From NCBI GenBank assembly GCA_014381785.1, contig JACNKZ010000044.1:1-64000 (forward strand): a stretch of 64,000 nucleotides of DNA, in the 5' to 3' direction. The first letter of the stretch is position 1. Every line of letters starts with the position of its first letter. Shown one piece after another: positions 1-8,142 of the stretch. A program made the translations under genes and the position numbers. The stretch comes from Kiritimatiellota bacterium (GTDB lineage Bacteria > Verrucomicrobiota > Kiritimatiellia > Kiritimatiellales > Tichowtungiaceae). The notes beneath the pieces were generated by a model, which was given only the letters and a program-made list of their open reading frames with translations, was not told the origin of the DNA and ran no database searches.

Positions 1-30
1 CATGCTAAATTCAGATAGCTTTCGGTATTT

Positions 31-74
31 GCAGGCGGGACGCCTGCGGTACGTATCGCAGGCGTCCCGCCTGC
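31..74. repeat. Perfect inverted repeat, 18-bp arms
   Basis: Arms at 31-48 and 57-74 are exact reverse complements around an 8-base loop. The arms are GC-rich (GCAGGCGGGACGCCTGCG). No T-run follows on either strand, so it reads as a dispersed palindromic repeat and not as a terminator. Confidence 0.8.
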
Positions 75-106
75 CTTGTCCCGAAACCAAACTGAAATTG
101 GTATCA

Positions 107-177
107 GACAGGATGACAGGATCGCCTGGATGAGAAAATTAAATCCTGTCCATCCCGTTATCCTGTCAAAAAAAACG
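107..177. repeat. Dispersed GACAGGAT / ATCCTGTC repeat
   Basis: Contains GACAGGATGACAGGAT and, inverted, CCGTTATCCTGTCAAAAA. Related copies lie near 1975-1992, 2142-2163, 10701-10727 and 11503-11530, always at gene edges. One of them supplies a spurious N-terminal extension to the patatin gene. Confidence 0.7.
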
Positions 178-205
178 GGCGAGCCCCCGCAAAGCCTTCA
201 TATCA

Positions 206-511
206 CTAAAGCTCGTCGAGGATTCCATAAAAGTCGGAAATCGACTCCATCGATTTTTTCATCAGAACCAGCGAGACCCAGGTCAGCAACAGAACCACCA
301 CCGTCCAGATGATCTTTTTGCGGCGGCCCCAGTTCGGATGTATCCAGAAAAGCGGAATCGCCAGCGGGCCTGTGCACAGCACCGCCGTCACCATCGCCCC
401 GGGCCGCAGGTACCACGACACCTTTTTCTTCGGATTGAGGAATTGTCCGCAGTAGCGGCAGAGCACCGCCTCGTCTTGAATCTCCTCCGCACAGAATGGG
501 CACTTTTTCAT
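206..511 (-). CDS. Small zinc-ribbon membrane protein
   Basis: A protein of about 101 residues starting [15 protein letters not shown]. The N-terminus holds two CxxC pairs (CPFC and CRYC) spaced like a zinc ribbon. It is followed by two hydrophobic segments, around residues 37-56 and 64-83, and a short polar tail, so it is probably an inner-membrane protein with a cytoplasmic zinc finger. I chose the internal ATG because the zinc-ribbon opening is a typical N-terminus; an in-frame start ten codons upstream (541) is possible. Function unknown. Confidence 0.65.
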   Translation of the reverse strand: MKKCPFCAEEIQDEAVLCRYCGQFLNPKKKVSWYLRPGAMVTAVLCTGPLAIPLFWIHPNWGRRKKIIWTVVVLLLTWVSLVLMKKSMESISDFYGILDEL

Positions 512-564
512 AGGAGAAAATGTACGCCTGCCCCTCGTCATTTACAACACGACTCTCAGCCGAA

Positions 565-1260
565 TCAGGGTTGAGGCGGCACTCTCGTCATCAGACGCTC
601 GAAAAACTCCGGAACGGGCGCTTCAAAGAACATCCGCTTACCGCTATACGGATGAGCAAATAAAATAGAACGCGAATGTAGCGCCATCCGTTCAAACTTT
701 TTACCTTTCAGTCCGTACTTTATATCGCCGACGACAGGATGGCCCAGTTCCGCGAAATGAACCCGGATCTGGTTTTTGCGGCCTGTCAGCAGATTGATCT
801 CCAGCTCGCTGAATTGATTGTTCTCCCGGACAACGCGGTATTGCGTCTCGGACCATTTACCCTTCGTCTGATCCGTTGAATAGACAAACTGATCATCGTT
901 CTCTGCCAGATAACTGGAAAGGGTTCCCGATTTTTCAGCCAGAGAACCGTGGACGACCGCCCGATATTCTTTCTGAACCTCTTTCCACTGACTTTTGATC
1001 TGCTGCTGCACCTCTTCGGATTTGGCAAAAATCAGCAGGCCGGAGGTTTCACGGTCGAGCCGATGAACCACATAGGCGCGCAGCCTTGATCGCGCGGCCC
1101 CTTTGCGCAGATAGGCAGTCAAAATCCGCTCGGCGGTCCGCGACTCATCGCGGTGAAAGCTCATCGTCAGCAGACCCGGCTCTTTATTGATCACTAGCAG
1201 GTCACGGTCTTCAAACACCACCCGCAGACCTCGAGGAGCATATTTATTGGGTTTTTTCAT
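565..1260 (-). CDS. RluA-family RNA pseudouridine synthase
   Basis: 231 residues. The family signature HRLDRETSG is at residues 66-74, with Asp69 as the expected catalytic nucleophile. The later motifs RKNQIRVHFAELGHPVVGD and MALHSRSILFAHP also match RluA/RluD-type enzymes, which isomerise uridine to pseudouridine in rRNA or tRNA. There is no N-terminal S4 domain, so it resembles the short RluA or TruC-like members; the substrate cannot be told from sequence. The start chosen is the ATG of MKKPNKYAPRG. The frame stays open upstream only through repeat DNA that includes the palindrome at 1318. Confidence 0.88.
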   Translation of the reverse strand: MKKPNKYAPRGLRVVFEDRDLLVINKEPGLLTMSFHRDESRTAERILTAYLRKGAARSRLRAYVVHRLDRETSGLLIFAKSEEVQQQIKSQWKEVQKEYRAVVHGSLAEKSGTLSSYLAENDDQFVYSTDQTKGKWSETQYRVVRENNQFSELEINLLTGRKNQIRVHFAELGHPVVGDIKYGLKGKKFERMALHSRSILFAHPYSGKRMFFEAPVPEFFERLMTRVPPQP

Positions 1261-1317
1261 AAGCGAAAAAGATATCCCTGTTCCCCGCCGTTTACAACCC
1301 ATCGGCGTCCACTTGTT

Positions 1318-1332
1318 TTCCAAAGGTTGGAA
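1318..1332. repeat. TTCCAA-N3-TTGGAA palindrome (intergenic)
   Basis: Exact copy with spacer AGG, flanked by T- and A-runs (TTTTCCAAAGGTTGGAAAAA), between hisI and the pseudouridine synthase gene. Confidence 0.9.
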
Positions 1333-1369
1333 AAAAGTATGCCCCGGTGGGAAGCCGGGGCGTGGAGCG

Positions 1370-1441
1370 TTGGAGTACCGGATTATTGGATTACAGAAAT
1401 CCCCAATACTCCACCACTCCCTAAATCCATTATTCCATTCC
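1370..1441. repeat. Dispersed GGAATACTGGATT / CCATTATTCCATT repeat
   Basis: Short words such as GAGTACCGGATTATTGGATTA and, inverted, CCATTATTCCATTCCC recur here, at 9689-9780, 22764-22855 and 24275-24400. They always sit in intergenic DNA directly after a stop codon. Copies are too diverged to give a consensus from one window. Confidence 0.5.
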
Positions 1442-1855
1442 CTATGGATCGAGGTTGGTGAGTTCCTGCGTATCGAGGTCAATACGGCGGTAGTAGCAGT
1501 CGCGCGGCTCCCCGTTTTTGTTTTTGGTGTGGCAGATGCTGCCGCGGTTCGGGCGCACGATGAATAGCAATGAGTTCTGCTCGCAGTTAACGCGGGCTTC
1601 GAGCAGGTCAAAGGTTTCGCCGGAGGTGAGCCCTTTAATCCACAACTCCTGTCGCGAGGAGCTCCACAGCACGAGCATTTTGCGTTTCAGCGATTCTTCA
1701 AACGCCTGCTTATTAATGTAGGCAACCAAAATCACCTCTTTGGTGTCGGCGTGTTGAACAGCAACCGGAATGATGCCCTTGCAGGCGGCAGCGGCTTTTT
1801 CGACCTTATTCCAGTCGAGTTCCAGTTTCAGTCCTTCTTCGAGTTCTTTGCTCAT
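1442..1855 (-). CDS. hisI: Phosphoribosyl-AMP cyclohydrolase (HisI-like), altered metal motif
   Basis: 137 residues. HisI opens the purine ring of phosphoribosyl-AMP in histidine synthesis. Family features are present: DWNKVEKAAAACKGIIPVAV near the N-terminus, SSSRQELWIKGLTSGE at about 65-80 and CHT at 109. The usual DCDxD motif, which supplies Mg-binding aspartates, reads NCEQN (90-94). The putative zinc cysteines are kept (C91, C108 or C109 region, C120). There is no fused HisE domain. The gene stands alone, with repeat-rich DNA on both sides. Either the metal site tolerates this variant or the enzyme has changed activity. Confidence 0.8.
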   Translation of the reverse strand: MSKELEEGLKLELDWNKVEKAAAACKGIIPVAVQHADTKEVILVAYINKQAFEESLKRKMLVLWSSSRQELWIKGLTSGETFDLLEARVNCEQNSLLFIVRPNRGSICHTKNKNGEPRDCYYRRIDLDTQELTNLDP

Positions 1856-2185
1856 CGGGGTCTCCTGTTAAAAAGCAAGGATTCCATCCTACGGAAAGCC
1901 CCGGCTTTTGCAACAATTAGAACTCTGAGTTCTCTACATGTGTCATCAAGGATGTAAGAAAATAGGAGAATTTTGACAGGATAACAGGATGGTCTGGGAT
2001 GTCCGTCCTGTTAATCAGGACGCTGTTCTAATGATTCCGAAGCGGCCTGCGCGTTAGTCGGAACTGGTTAGCTTTTGATTTAAGCAAAGGAATGCTGATA
2101 AACAGGATCACTCTAGATCTGTTAAAAAACGATCATGAAAATCCTGTTATCCTGTCAAAAAAGAAGCTGATCTGCGCGACTAAAA
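1856..2185. other. 330-bp intergenic region with dispersed repeats only
   Basis: No convincing gene. It contains a GACAGGATAACAGGAT unit near 1975, an inverted CCTGTTAATCAGGAC stretch near 2007 and an ATCCTGTTATCCTGTC unit near 2142. No terminator with a clear T-run was seen. Confidence 0.5.
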
Positions 2186-3526
2186 TCAGCGGCGTTTGCG
2201 GCGGGAGGGAACAGAGAGCGTTCCATTAAAAAATTCAATAATGTGCCCTTTTTCGACCATCCAGCGGATCGGATTGAGGATTTGGTGGGCCTCGGCGGAA
2301 TCTTTGTCCGCGCCGGGACGCAAGCCTTCGAGAAGCTGCTGACGGGTGGAGCCGGGATGGTCGCCCAGAAACTCGAGCACGAGCCGTATATTCTCCACCG
2401 TCGCGTCCGGCGCGATCGGGTCGGGTTTGACTGCGGTGACGAAGTTGATGTTTTTACCCGCCTTAAAGGTGTAGAGGTGCAGGTGGCGGAAGGCGGCGCG
2501 CAGTGCGAAGGCGAGGGAAATCGGGAAGCGGCTCTCTTTCTGCCAGGCTTCGCGCACCATGCGGATCAGGTTGTAGTCTTTGATCTTGCGGGCCAGTGAG
2601 GACGGAAGCACCGCACGGGTGACTTCTTCAATTTCGGTGTCGGCAATGTGGGTACGCACGTAGTCTTCGGCCTGCACCAGAGAAAATTCTTTGGCCTGAT
2701 CGCCCTCTTTGAGGCGATAAACCGTTTTCTTTGAAGACTCCTGCTTCCACTGCTCGATCAGCTCTTCGTCACGAACCGTCTGCACCTTTTCTTTAAAGCG
2801 GTCGAAGGACATGCCGGCGTAGCGGGTGCGGTGGATTTCAGCCAGGCGTTCGCTGTAGCTGTGATGGTTGGGCGGGCCGACCAGAATGCCATCAATTTTT
2901 CCAATCATTGGAAAAACACCGGCCGGCGGCTCAGTTTCGAGCTCTTCTTTGACAAAGAAATCTTCCAAATGCTCGTCGAGCAACTGACGCAGAAGCACCT
3001 CGCGGTCGGTGGCAACCATTTTGGACCGTTTGCCCTGATAGAGCTTAAAGCCTTCCGGCGCGCCCTGCACCTCGAGCTTCACCAGGTGGCCGCGCGGGTC
3101 GGAAAGGAAGATGTGGGCGAGGTCGATCAGCGGATAGGCGCGTTTGGAATGGTGAATCTGACGGACCAGAGACGCCAGCCGTTCCTGCTCAGGAAGAAAA
3201 CGGATTTCGACCGGCAACTCAATGTGCTGCGGACGCGGAGTAAACTCCCGGCGCGGTGCGCGTGCATCATCACGGCGCGGCGCGCGTGCATCATCCCGGC
3301 GGGGCGCGCGCGCGTCATCACGGCGGGGCGGACGACGATCGGAGGAACGCGGCGGCCCATCCCGGCGGGGGCCACTCCGGTGCTCGCGACGGGGCGGGCG
3401 ATCATCAACCTGGTAATGATTTATTGCGGGTTCTTTTTTGGCCCATTTCGGAACAAAGTTTAAGTCGAGGAGGATGTCCTCGTCGGGGCGGCCGCTATTC
3501 TTCGGCGGAGTCGTTTTTTCAGATAT
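2186..3526 (-). CDS. Conserved-looking hypothetical protein with Arg/Asp-rich repeats; start codon unclear
   Basis: The frame is open from 2186 back to a stop near 3554, but the only standard in-frame start is a TTG at 3217. Codon use stays protein-like far upstream of it, encoding DILLDLNFVPKWAKKEPAIN and then three 24-nt repeats (RRDDARAP). An ATA at 3526 follows AAAAGG by seven bases and would give the sensible start I-S-E-K-T-T-P-P. About 446 residues from there. The C-terminal 340 residues are helical and charged (PEQERLASLVRQIHHSKRAY near 3190) with no recognised domain. It carries one TTCCAA palindrome at 2899-2913, read as FPMIGK. The basic N-terminus suggests nucleic-acid binding, but this is only inference. 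Confidence 0.55.
   Translation of the reverse strand: MSEKTTPPKNSGRPDEDILLDLNFVPKWAKKEPAINHYQVDDRPPRREHRSGPRRDGPPRSSDRRPPRRDDARAPRRDDARAPRRDDARAPRREFTPRPQHIELPVEIRFLPEQERLASLVRQIHHSKRAYPLIDLAHIFLSDPRGHLVKLEVQGAPEGFKLYQGKRSKMVATDREVLLRQLLDEHLEDFFVKEELETEPPAGVFPMIGKIDGILVGPPNHHSYSERLAEIHRTRYAGMSFDRFKEKVQTVRDEELIEQWKQESSKKTVYRLKEGDQAKEFSLVQAEDYVRTHIADTEIEEVTRAVLPSSLARKIKDYNLIRMVREAWQKESRFPISLAFALRAAFRHLHLYTFKAGKNINFVTAVKPDPIAPDATVENIRLVLEFLGDHPGSTRQQLLEGLRPGADKDSAEAHQILNPIRWMVEKGHIIEFFNGTLSVPSRRKRR
2899..2913. repeat. TTCCAA-N3-TTGGAA palindrome inside the hypothetical gene
   Basis: Exact copy with spacer TCA, read on the minus strand in the phase that encodes FPMIGK. Confidence 0.9.
3249..3320. 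repeat. Three tandem 24-nt coding repeats
   Basis: Each unit encodes RRDDARAP on the minus strand. The units differ by only a few bases, which points to recent slippage in the basic N-terminal region of the gene. Confidence 0.75.
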
Positions 3527-3603
3527 GGCGAAACCTTTTGCTTTAGAAGTTCATTAGTATACGCTTTCCACGGTTTCGGAAAGTAAAAACCTGTTAGAGA
3601 CTT

Positions 3604-5319
3604 ATGAATAACCCAACTGTGGAAGAAGACGATTTAGAAAAATACTCCTCGGCGATCACGCTGTCGGACATGGAAATCTTTGTTTTCCCCGAGCTGCTCT
3701 ACGCGTTGCTGCTGGCGAATGTTATGAGTCCGCGCGTCTGGGCATGGCTCGACGATCCGTGGTTCGCCAAAATCGACACGATGTCGCCGTCAAAAAAAAT
3801 CAACCGCCTCAAGCAGTACATTATTGATCACTATGAGTTCAATCTGGATCTCGACACCTGGGGCTTGACCGATCAGGAAAGCGAAATGAAGCGCTTTGAA
3901 CCCTTCATGAGCCGTGAAACCATCAGCGACTCCAACGCCCTGTTCGGCTATCAGGGAGACAAACACTACTTCGACCTCGATATCCGCCGCCATTTCGGTC
4001 TCGAAAAATATAACGACACCGCGATCCCGTACTGGAAAACGGAAACCGTCGAGGCGATGGACGCCTTTGCCCGGAAAGACGAATACCGGGTCGGTGCCGG
4101 CGAGTGTGTTTCCCTTTCGACGCTCTACGCTGCCGCGCTTTTCATCATCTGCAAAGTTCCGCTCGAAGACATTTTCCTGATGGCCACCCCGCTCCACTCG
4201 CAGAATTTCATTGCATACAACGACGGCTTTTTAACCAACAATCGGCGGATCGTCACCAAGAACATGTGGTTCAACGGAACGGAGCTGACCGACAAAGCGC
4301 AGCGCGCGTTGCGTAACGAGCGAATTACCATGGTGATGAACAACACCGGCATTGTGCACTGCATCTACGACGAGATGAGCATGGAGCCCGCGGAATACGA
4401 GCGCTTCAAAAGACAGGTCGGTGACTACCTCTCCACGCCCATCACCTTTGAGATCCTCGCCAACTTCCTGCGCCAACATTCTCAATTCCAGAAATGCTTC
4501 CAGATCTGCCACGACTATCACGGCAAAAAACGCTGGATCCCCGCCGAACGCGCCTACGCCTACGAACACGCCGGGCCGTTCAAGGTCAGTGACAACACCC
4601 GCGACAAGCTTCTCGAAGAAATCGACAGCGACGAGTTCTACTGCGACCCCCTGCCCAAGCGCATCTGCATGCCGAAACTCGAAGAATTCTTCAAAGACAA
4701 TCCGATCCTCCACTACGATGCCGAAAGCATGGCCGAGCTGGGTAAAAAACTCGAATGCCGTAACGCGCAGAAAAACGAAATGCTCGCCGCACTTGCCGAT
4801 TTCGTCCATCTGGAACCCGAGTTTCCAACCCTTGGGAAAAAAGTGTCCAAGCCTTGGAAAAAGATCGAACTAACAGCGGAAATGGGCCGCGACGAGGTGA
4901 TCAAAACTATCGAATCGATCCGGGATGAAAATCCCTCAGCCGATCTGGCTTTCTATTCTCTGCGCGACATGACCCGCTGCGACTGGGCTCCATTCCTTAA
5001 AGCCGCGCTCGAGCGCAATCCGGCCTGCATCCAAGCCACCAAAGAACTGAGCGACGACGAACTTTTCCAAACCTTGGAAAAAATGAATTCCGAGTCGATC
5101 TATGACGGCCCGCGCCTCGCCCAGCCCGATGAAATCTGGAACTTCCAGACCGGCGACGGCCTTGAAAAAGCCATCCTGCTGGCCGATGTCTGGAAAACCC
5201 GCCACCCGGATGAAATCATCGAACTGGACGTCCAGACCGGCCGCGCGCACATGACTCTGGGGACAAAAACCATTTCGTTCGAATCGAATAAAGGGCTAAC
5301 CCGCTCATGTCATCTATAA
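3604..5319 (+). CDS. Unknown 571-residue protein, possible transglutaminase-like fold
   Basis: Not assigned to a named family. Around residues 165-205 it reads GECVSLSTLYAAALF followed by PLHSQNF. A Cys in a helix after a Gly and a His some 30 residues later resembles the transglutaminase-like Cys-His arrangement, but this is a weak match. No signal peptide, so probably cytoplasmic. The coding region contains one exact TTCCAA palindrome (LFQTLEK) and two decayed ones (FPTLGKK, SKPWKK). Its stop overlaps the start of the U32 peptidase gene by 13 bases, so the two are translationally coupled and may act together. Confidence 0.6.
   Translation: MNNPTVEEDDLEKYSSAITLSDMEIFVFPELLYALLLANVMSPRVWAWLDDPWFAKIDTMSPSKKINRLKQYIIDHYEFNLDLDTWGLTDQESEMKRFEPFMSRETISDSNALFGYQGDKHYFDLDIRRHFGLEKYNDTAIPYWKTETVEAMDAFARKDEYRVGAGECVSLSTLYAAALFIICKVPLEDIFLMATPLHSQNFIAYNDGFLTNNRRIVTKNMWFNGTELTDKAQRALRNERITMVMNNTGIVHCIYDEMSMEPAEYERFKRQVGDYLSTPITFEILANFLRQHSQFQKCFQICHDYHGKKRWIPAERAYAYEHAGPFKVSDNTRDKLLEEIDSDEFYCDPLPKRICMPKLEEFFKDNPILHYDAESMAELGKKLECRNAQKNEMLAALADFVHLEPEFPTLGKKVSKPWKKIELTAEMGRDEVIKTIESIRDENPSADLAFYSLRDMTRCDWAPFLKAALERNPACIQATKELSDDELFQTLEKMNSESIYDGPRLAQPDEIWNFQTGDGLEKAILLADVWKTRHPDEIIELDVQTGRAHMTLGTKTISFESNKGLTRSCHL
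4823..5079. repeat. Cluster of three TTCCAA palindromes in a coding region
   Basis: 4823-4838 has one extra base in the spacer/arm, 4845-4859 has its first T changed to G, and 5065-5079 is exact (spacer ACC). The three sit in three different phases of the same gene. Confidence 0.8.
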
Positions 5320-7616
5320 CATCCCCCGAACTGCTCGCACCCGCCGGAACACCCGAAGCCGCCTGGGCCGCGCTTGCGTACGGAGCGGACGCCGTCTACG
5401 CCGGACTGCCCCGCTTTTCGGCCCGCGCCAAAGCTGCCAACTTCACCTGCGAAGCGCTCGATGAACTCATCGGATACGCGCACCACCTCGACCGCCGCGT
5501 CTACATCACCTTCAACACCCTCGTCCAACAGCACGAACTCGGCACGGCGCTCGACACGCTCGCTCAAATTCGCGACCTCCATGCCGACGGCGTGATCGTT
5601 CAGGATATGGGCGTCGCCCATTTGATCCGCAACAACTTTCCGCAGCTACGGCTGCATGCCAGCACCCAGCTTGCGGTGCACAACCTCGCCGGAGCCAAAC
5701 AGCTCGCCGAACACGGTTTTAAACGCGTCGTCCTCGCGCGCGAACTCAGCCTCAAACAGATCGCTCACATCAGCCGCGAATGCGGCATCGAAACCGAGAC
5801 CTTCATCCACGGCGCACTCTGCTATTCCTACAGCGGACTCTGCCTCTTCTCCTCGCACCTGCTCGGCCGCAGCGGCAACCGCGGCCACTGCGCCTACTGC
5901 TGCCGCCAGCCCTTCCGCACCGAAAACGGCACCGAAAACCTCCCGTTTTCCATGAAAGATTTCACCGCCGCCGCCCACCTGCACGAGCTGCTCGACGCCG
6001 GCGTCCGCTCCCTCAAAATTGAAGGCCGCATGAAAGGCGCGCATTACGTCGCCGCCGTCACCGACTTCTACCGCAGCCTGCTCGGAGGCGATTCCGCCAA
6101 CTCCGCGCAACGCCTCGCCGACATCCAGACCATCTTCGGACGCCCCTCCACCGGCCTCTACTTAACGGACGAGGAAGAATTCCCGATCGATCCGGTTAAC
6201 GCCGGACATCACGGCGCGCTCATCGGCACCGTTCAGGAAACCCGTCCGGGCGGCTGGCTTATTTTTAAAAGCAACCGCGCGCTGGGAAAACACGATGGAC
6301 TGAAAGTCGAAACACCCGGCGAAATCTTCGCCTACGGCTTTGCCGCCAACGACCTGCGCCTGCTCTCCGACCCCGAAACCAAACGCCGCTTCGAGCTGCC
6401 CGCCGACACAGAGATTGCAGTCCGGCTTCCTCCGGATGCACCGCCTATTAAAAACGGCACGCTCATCTACTGCTCCATCTCTCAGGAAGTTCGCCAGCGC
6501 TACAGCTTTTCCGCCCCGCGCCCCGGTCAATACCGCCAGCGCCGCCCCGTCGATATCCATGTTTTCCAAACATTGGAAAAAATGGATATCACCGCCAGCG
6601 CCGACGGCATCCAAACCACGCACACCCTGCCTGGACCGTTCGAACCCGCCAAACAACCCGAAAAATCAGCCGCCGCCATCCAGACGTGTTTTGAAAAACT
6701 CGGCGACACCAGCTGGCGGCTCGGCGACCTGACCTTTGCGGAAAACTCCGTTGCGGTTTTTGTCCCCGTCTCGGTGCTGAACGGTGCCCGCCGCCGACTG
6801 ATCGAGGACTTTTCCAATGTCTGGAACCGACAGCGTCGGGGCACAGAAGAAAAGTTCCAAACATTGGAACTTTTCCAAAAAACAAACTCCACGGAATCTG
6901 TTTTTTGGTCGGTGAAATCGAGAAGTTTCCAACCATTGGAATCTATCGACGAGTTCGTTTTGGAGATGAATCCGAAACAACCGGAAGAAACCGAAAAAGC
7001 GGCGGCTTTTTATGCGGACAAACTCCGGCTGGCCCTGCCCGTCATTATTCGCGACGACGACGTGGAGGCGTTCAAAACATTGATCGATCAGTTTCCAGAC
7101 ATTGGAAAATGGGAAGCGGCCAATGTCGGCGGGCTTCACCTCCTGAACGGCAGACAGGATATCACGGCGGACTGGCCGCTCTACACGCTCAACGCGCAGG
7201 CCGCGCTGCAATGGCGGGAACAGGGTGTTCAGCACATGGTGTTGTCGCCCGAAGATCAGGCGGAAAACCTCTCGGCACTCATCCAGGAACTGGGTGATGC
7301 CGCCATCATCCCCGTCTACCAGCATACGCCGCTGATGATCTCCGCCACAAAACCGGCGGCGGACGGCCACGAGCTGATTGACCGCTCGAACCGCGCTTTC
7401 CGCGTCGAGCCAAACGGCAGGGAATTTGTTTTAGTGAACGAAGTGCCCTTCTCGCTCGCCGGAAAACTCGACGAACTGCAGGCCGCCGGCGCGCGGCGCT
7501 TTCGCATCGATTTGTGTTACGGAACCAATGCGGATGCCAAAAAGATTGTGGGGGATTTCATCTCCGGCCGCCGCGTCCCCGGACATACCGGAAACGTGGA
7601 CCGCCACCTCCAATAG
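5307..7616 (+). CDS. U32-family peptidase / RNA hydroxylation protein (RlhA-like)
   Basis: 769 residues. It opens ELLAPAGTPEAAWAALAYGA, the hallmark of U32 proteins, and has ETFIHGALCYSYSGLCLFSS followed by GHCAYCCRQPF, the conserved Cys-rich signature. The long C-terminal half resembles the extended members such as E. coli RlhA (YdcP), which hydroxylates a 23S rRNA cytidine; shorter relatives act on tRNA. A role in RNA hydroxylation is therefore more likely than proteolysis. The C-terminal half contains three exact and at least two decayed TTCCAA palindromes, some in stretches of atypical sequence (LETLELFQKTN-like), so this part is likely to be under weak constraint. It starts inside the upstream gene. 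Confidence 0.82.
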   Translation: MSSITSPELLAPAGTPEAAWAALAYGADAVYAGLPRFSARAKAANFTCEALDELIGYAHHLDRRVYITFNTLVQQHELGTALDTLAQIRDLHADGVIVQDMGVAHLIRNNFPQLRLHASTQLAVHNLAGAKQLAEHGFKRVVLARELSLKQIAHISRECGIETETFIHGALCYSYSGLCLFSSHLLGRSGNRGHCAYCCRQPFRTENGTENLPFSMKDFTAAAHLHELLDAGVRSLKIEGRMKGAHYVAAVTDFYRSLLGGDSANSAQRLADIQTIFGRPSTGLYLTDEEEFPIDPVNAGHHGALIGTVQETRPGGWLIFKSNRALGKHDGLKVETPGEIFAYGFAANDLRLLSDPETKRRFELPADTEIAVRLPPDAPPIKNGTLIYCSISQEVRQRYSFSAPRPGQYRQRRPVDIHVFQTLEKMDITASADGIQTTHTLPGPFEPAKQPEKSAAAIQTCFEKLGDTSWRLGDLTFAENSVAVFVPVSVLNGARRRLIEDFSNVWNRQRRGTEEKFQTLELFQKTNSTESVFWSVKSRSFQPLESIDEFVLEMNPKQPEETEKAAAFYADKLRLALPVIIRDDDVEAFKTLIDQFPDIGKWEAANVGGLHLLNGRQDITADWPLYTLNAQAALQWREQGVQHMVLSPEDQAENLSALIQELGDAAIIPVYQHTPLMISATKPAADGHELIDRSNRAFRVEPNGREFVLVNEVPFSLAGKLDELQAAGARRFRIDLCYGTNADAKKIVGDFISGRRVPGHTGNVDRHLQ
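6564..7107. repeat. Cluster of five TTCCAA palindromes in the U32 gene
   Basis: Exact copies at 6564-6578 (ACA), 6855-6869 (ACA) and 6927-6941 (CCA). One-mismatch copies at 6812-6826 and 7093-7107. They encode VFQTLEK, FQTLEL, FQPLES, FSNVWN and FPDIGK, so all three phases occur within one protein. Confidence 0.88.
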
Positions 7617-7680
7617 ACAAAAGTCGACGCATCGGCACAGCAATTGCTACATATATCAACATCTGACACGGAGGTTGAAT

Positions 7681-8019
7681 ATGAAATCTGTTTACACTGC
7701 GGCCTGCGCCGCGCTTGCCCTTATTCTTTTGAGCGGATGCGCCATGATTCCCGGCGGAGTCGCCCCGTCCAATACACCGATTAACGGCCGAAATTACACC
7801 GAGCTGGGCTACGCCAAAGAAACCGACAGCCGGATTTACCTGCTGGGACTACTGCCTATTTCGGGATCGAATACGATTCGCGATGCAATCGAAGAAGCCA
7901 TTGATTCGAAGAACGGCGATGCGCTGATCAACATCACGGTTGAAACCTATGGTCAGTATTGGATTTTGTGGTCCCGTGTCGCCACCCGTGTTGAAGGAAA
8001 TGTAATTCGTTTTTATTAG
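7681..8019 (+). CDS. Small lipoprotein
   Basis: 112 residues. A signal peptide (MKSVYTAACAALALILLSGC) ends in a lipobox, LSGC, with Cys20 as the expected lipidated residue. The mature part is a small compact domain ending NVIRFY; the stretch SNTIRDAIEEAIDSKNGDAL recalls TRL-like lipoproteins, but this is tentative. The start is set by GGAGG seven bases before the ATG at 7681. It is followed by a strong hairpin terminator at 8087. Confidence 0.72.
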   Translation: MKSVYTAACAALALILLSGCAMIPGGVAPSNTPINGRNYTELGYAKETDSRIYLLGLLPISGSNTIRDAIEEAIDSKNGDALINITVETYGQYWILWSRVATRVEGNVIRFY

Positions 8020-8086
8020 CTTTGAGAAAAAGTCCAACTCCAGGATTGCGCTGATCTCAAAAAGTGAGAGGATGCCCCGCGTTACG

Positions 8087-8121
8087 GAAGGGCCTGAACA
8101 GGTTTCAGGCCCTTCTTTTTT
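8087..8121 (+). terminator. Rho-independent terminator ahead of the SulP gene
   Basis: A perfect 12-bp stem (GAAGGGCCTGAA / TTCAGGCCCTTC) with a 5-base loop, followed by TTTTTTA. It ends 22 bases before the SulP start. It may simply end the lipoprotein transcript, or it may attenuate SulP expression. Confidence 0.85.
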
Positions 8122-8142
8122 ATTTTTGAGCGGAGATTTTAC

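Noticed and set aside
3790-4197. Minus-strand open frames in the 3.6-5.3 kb gene
   Set aside because: They overlap a long plus-strand gene with a consistent frame, and have no start signals of their own.
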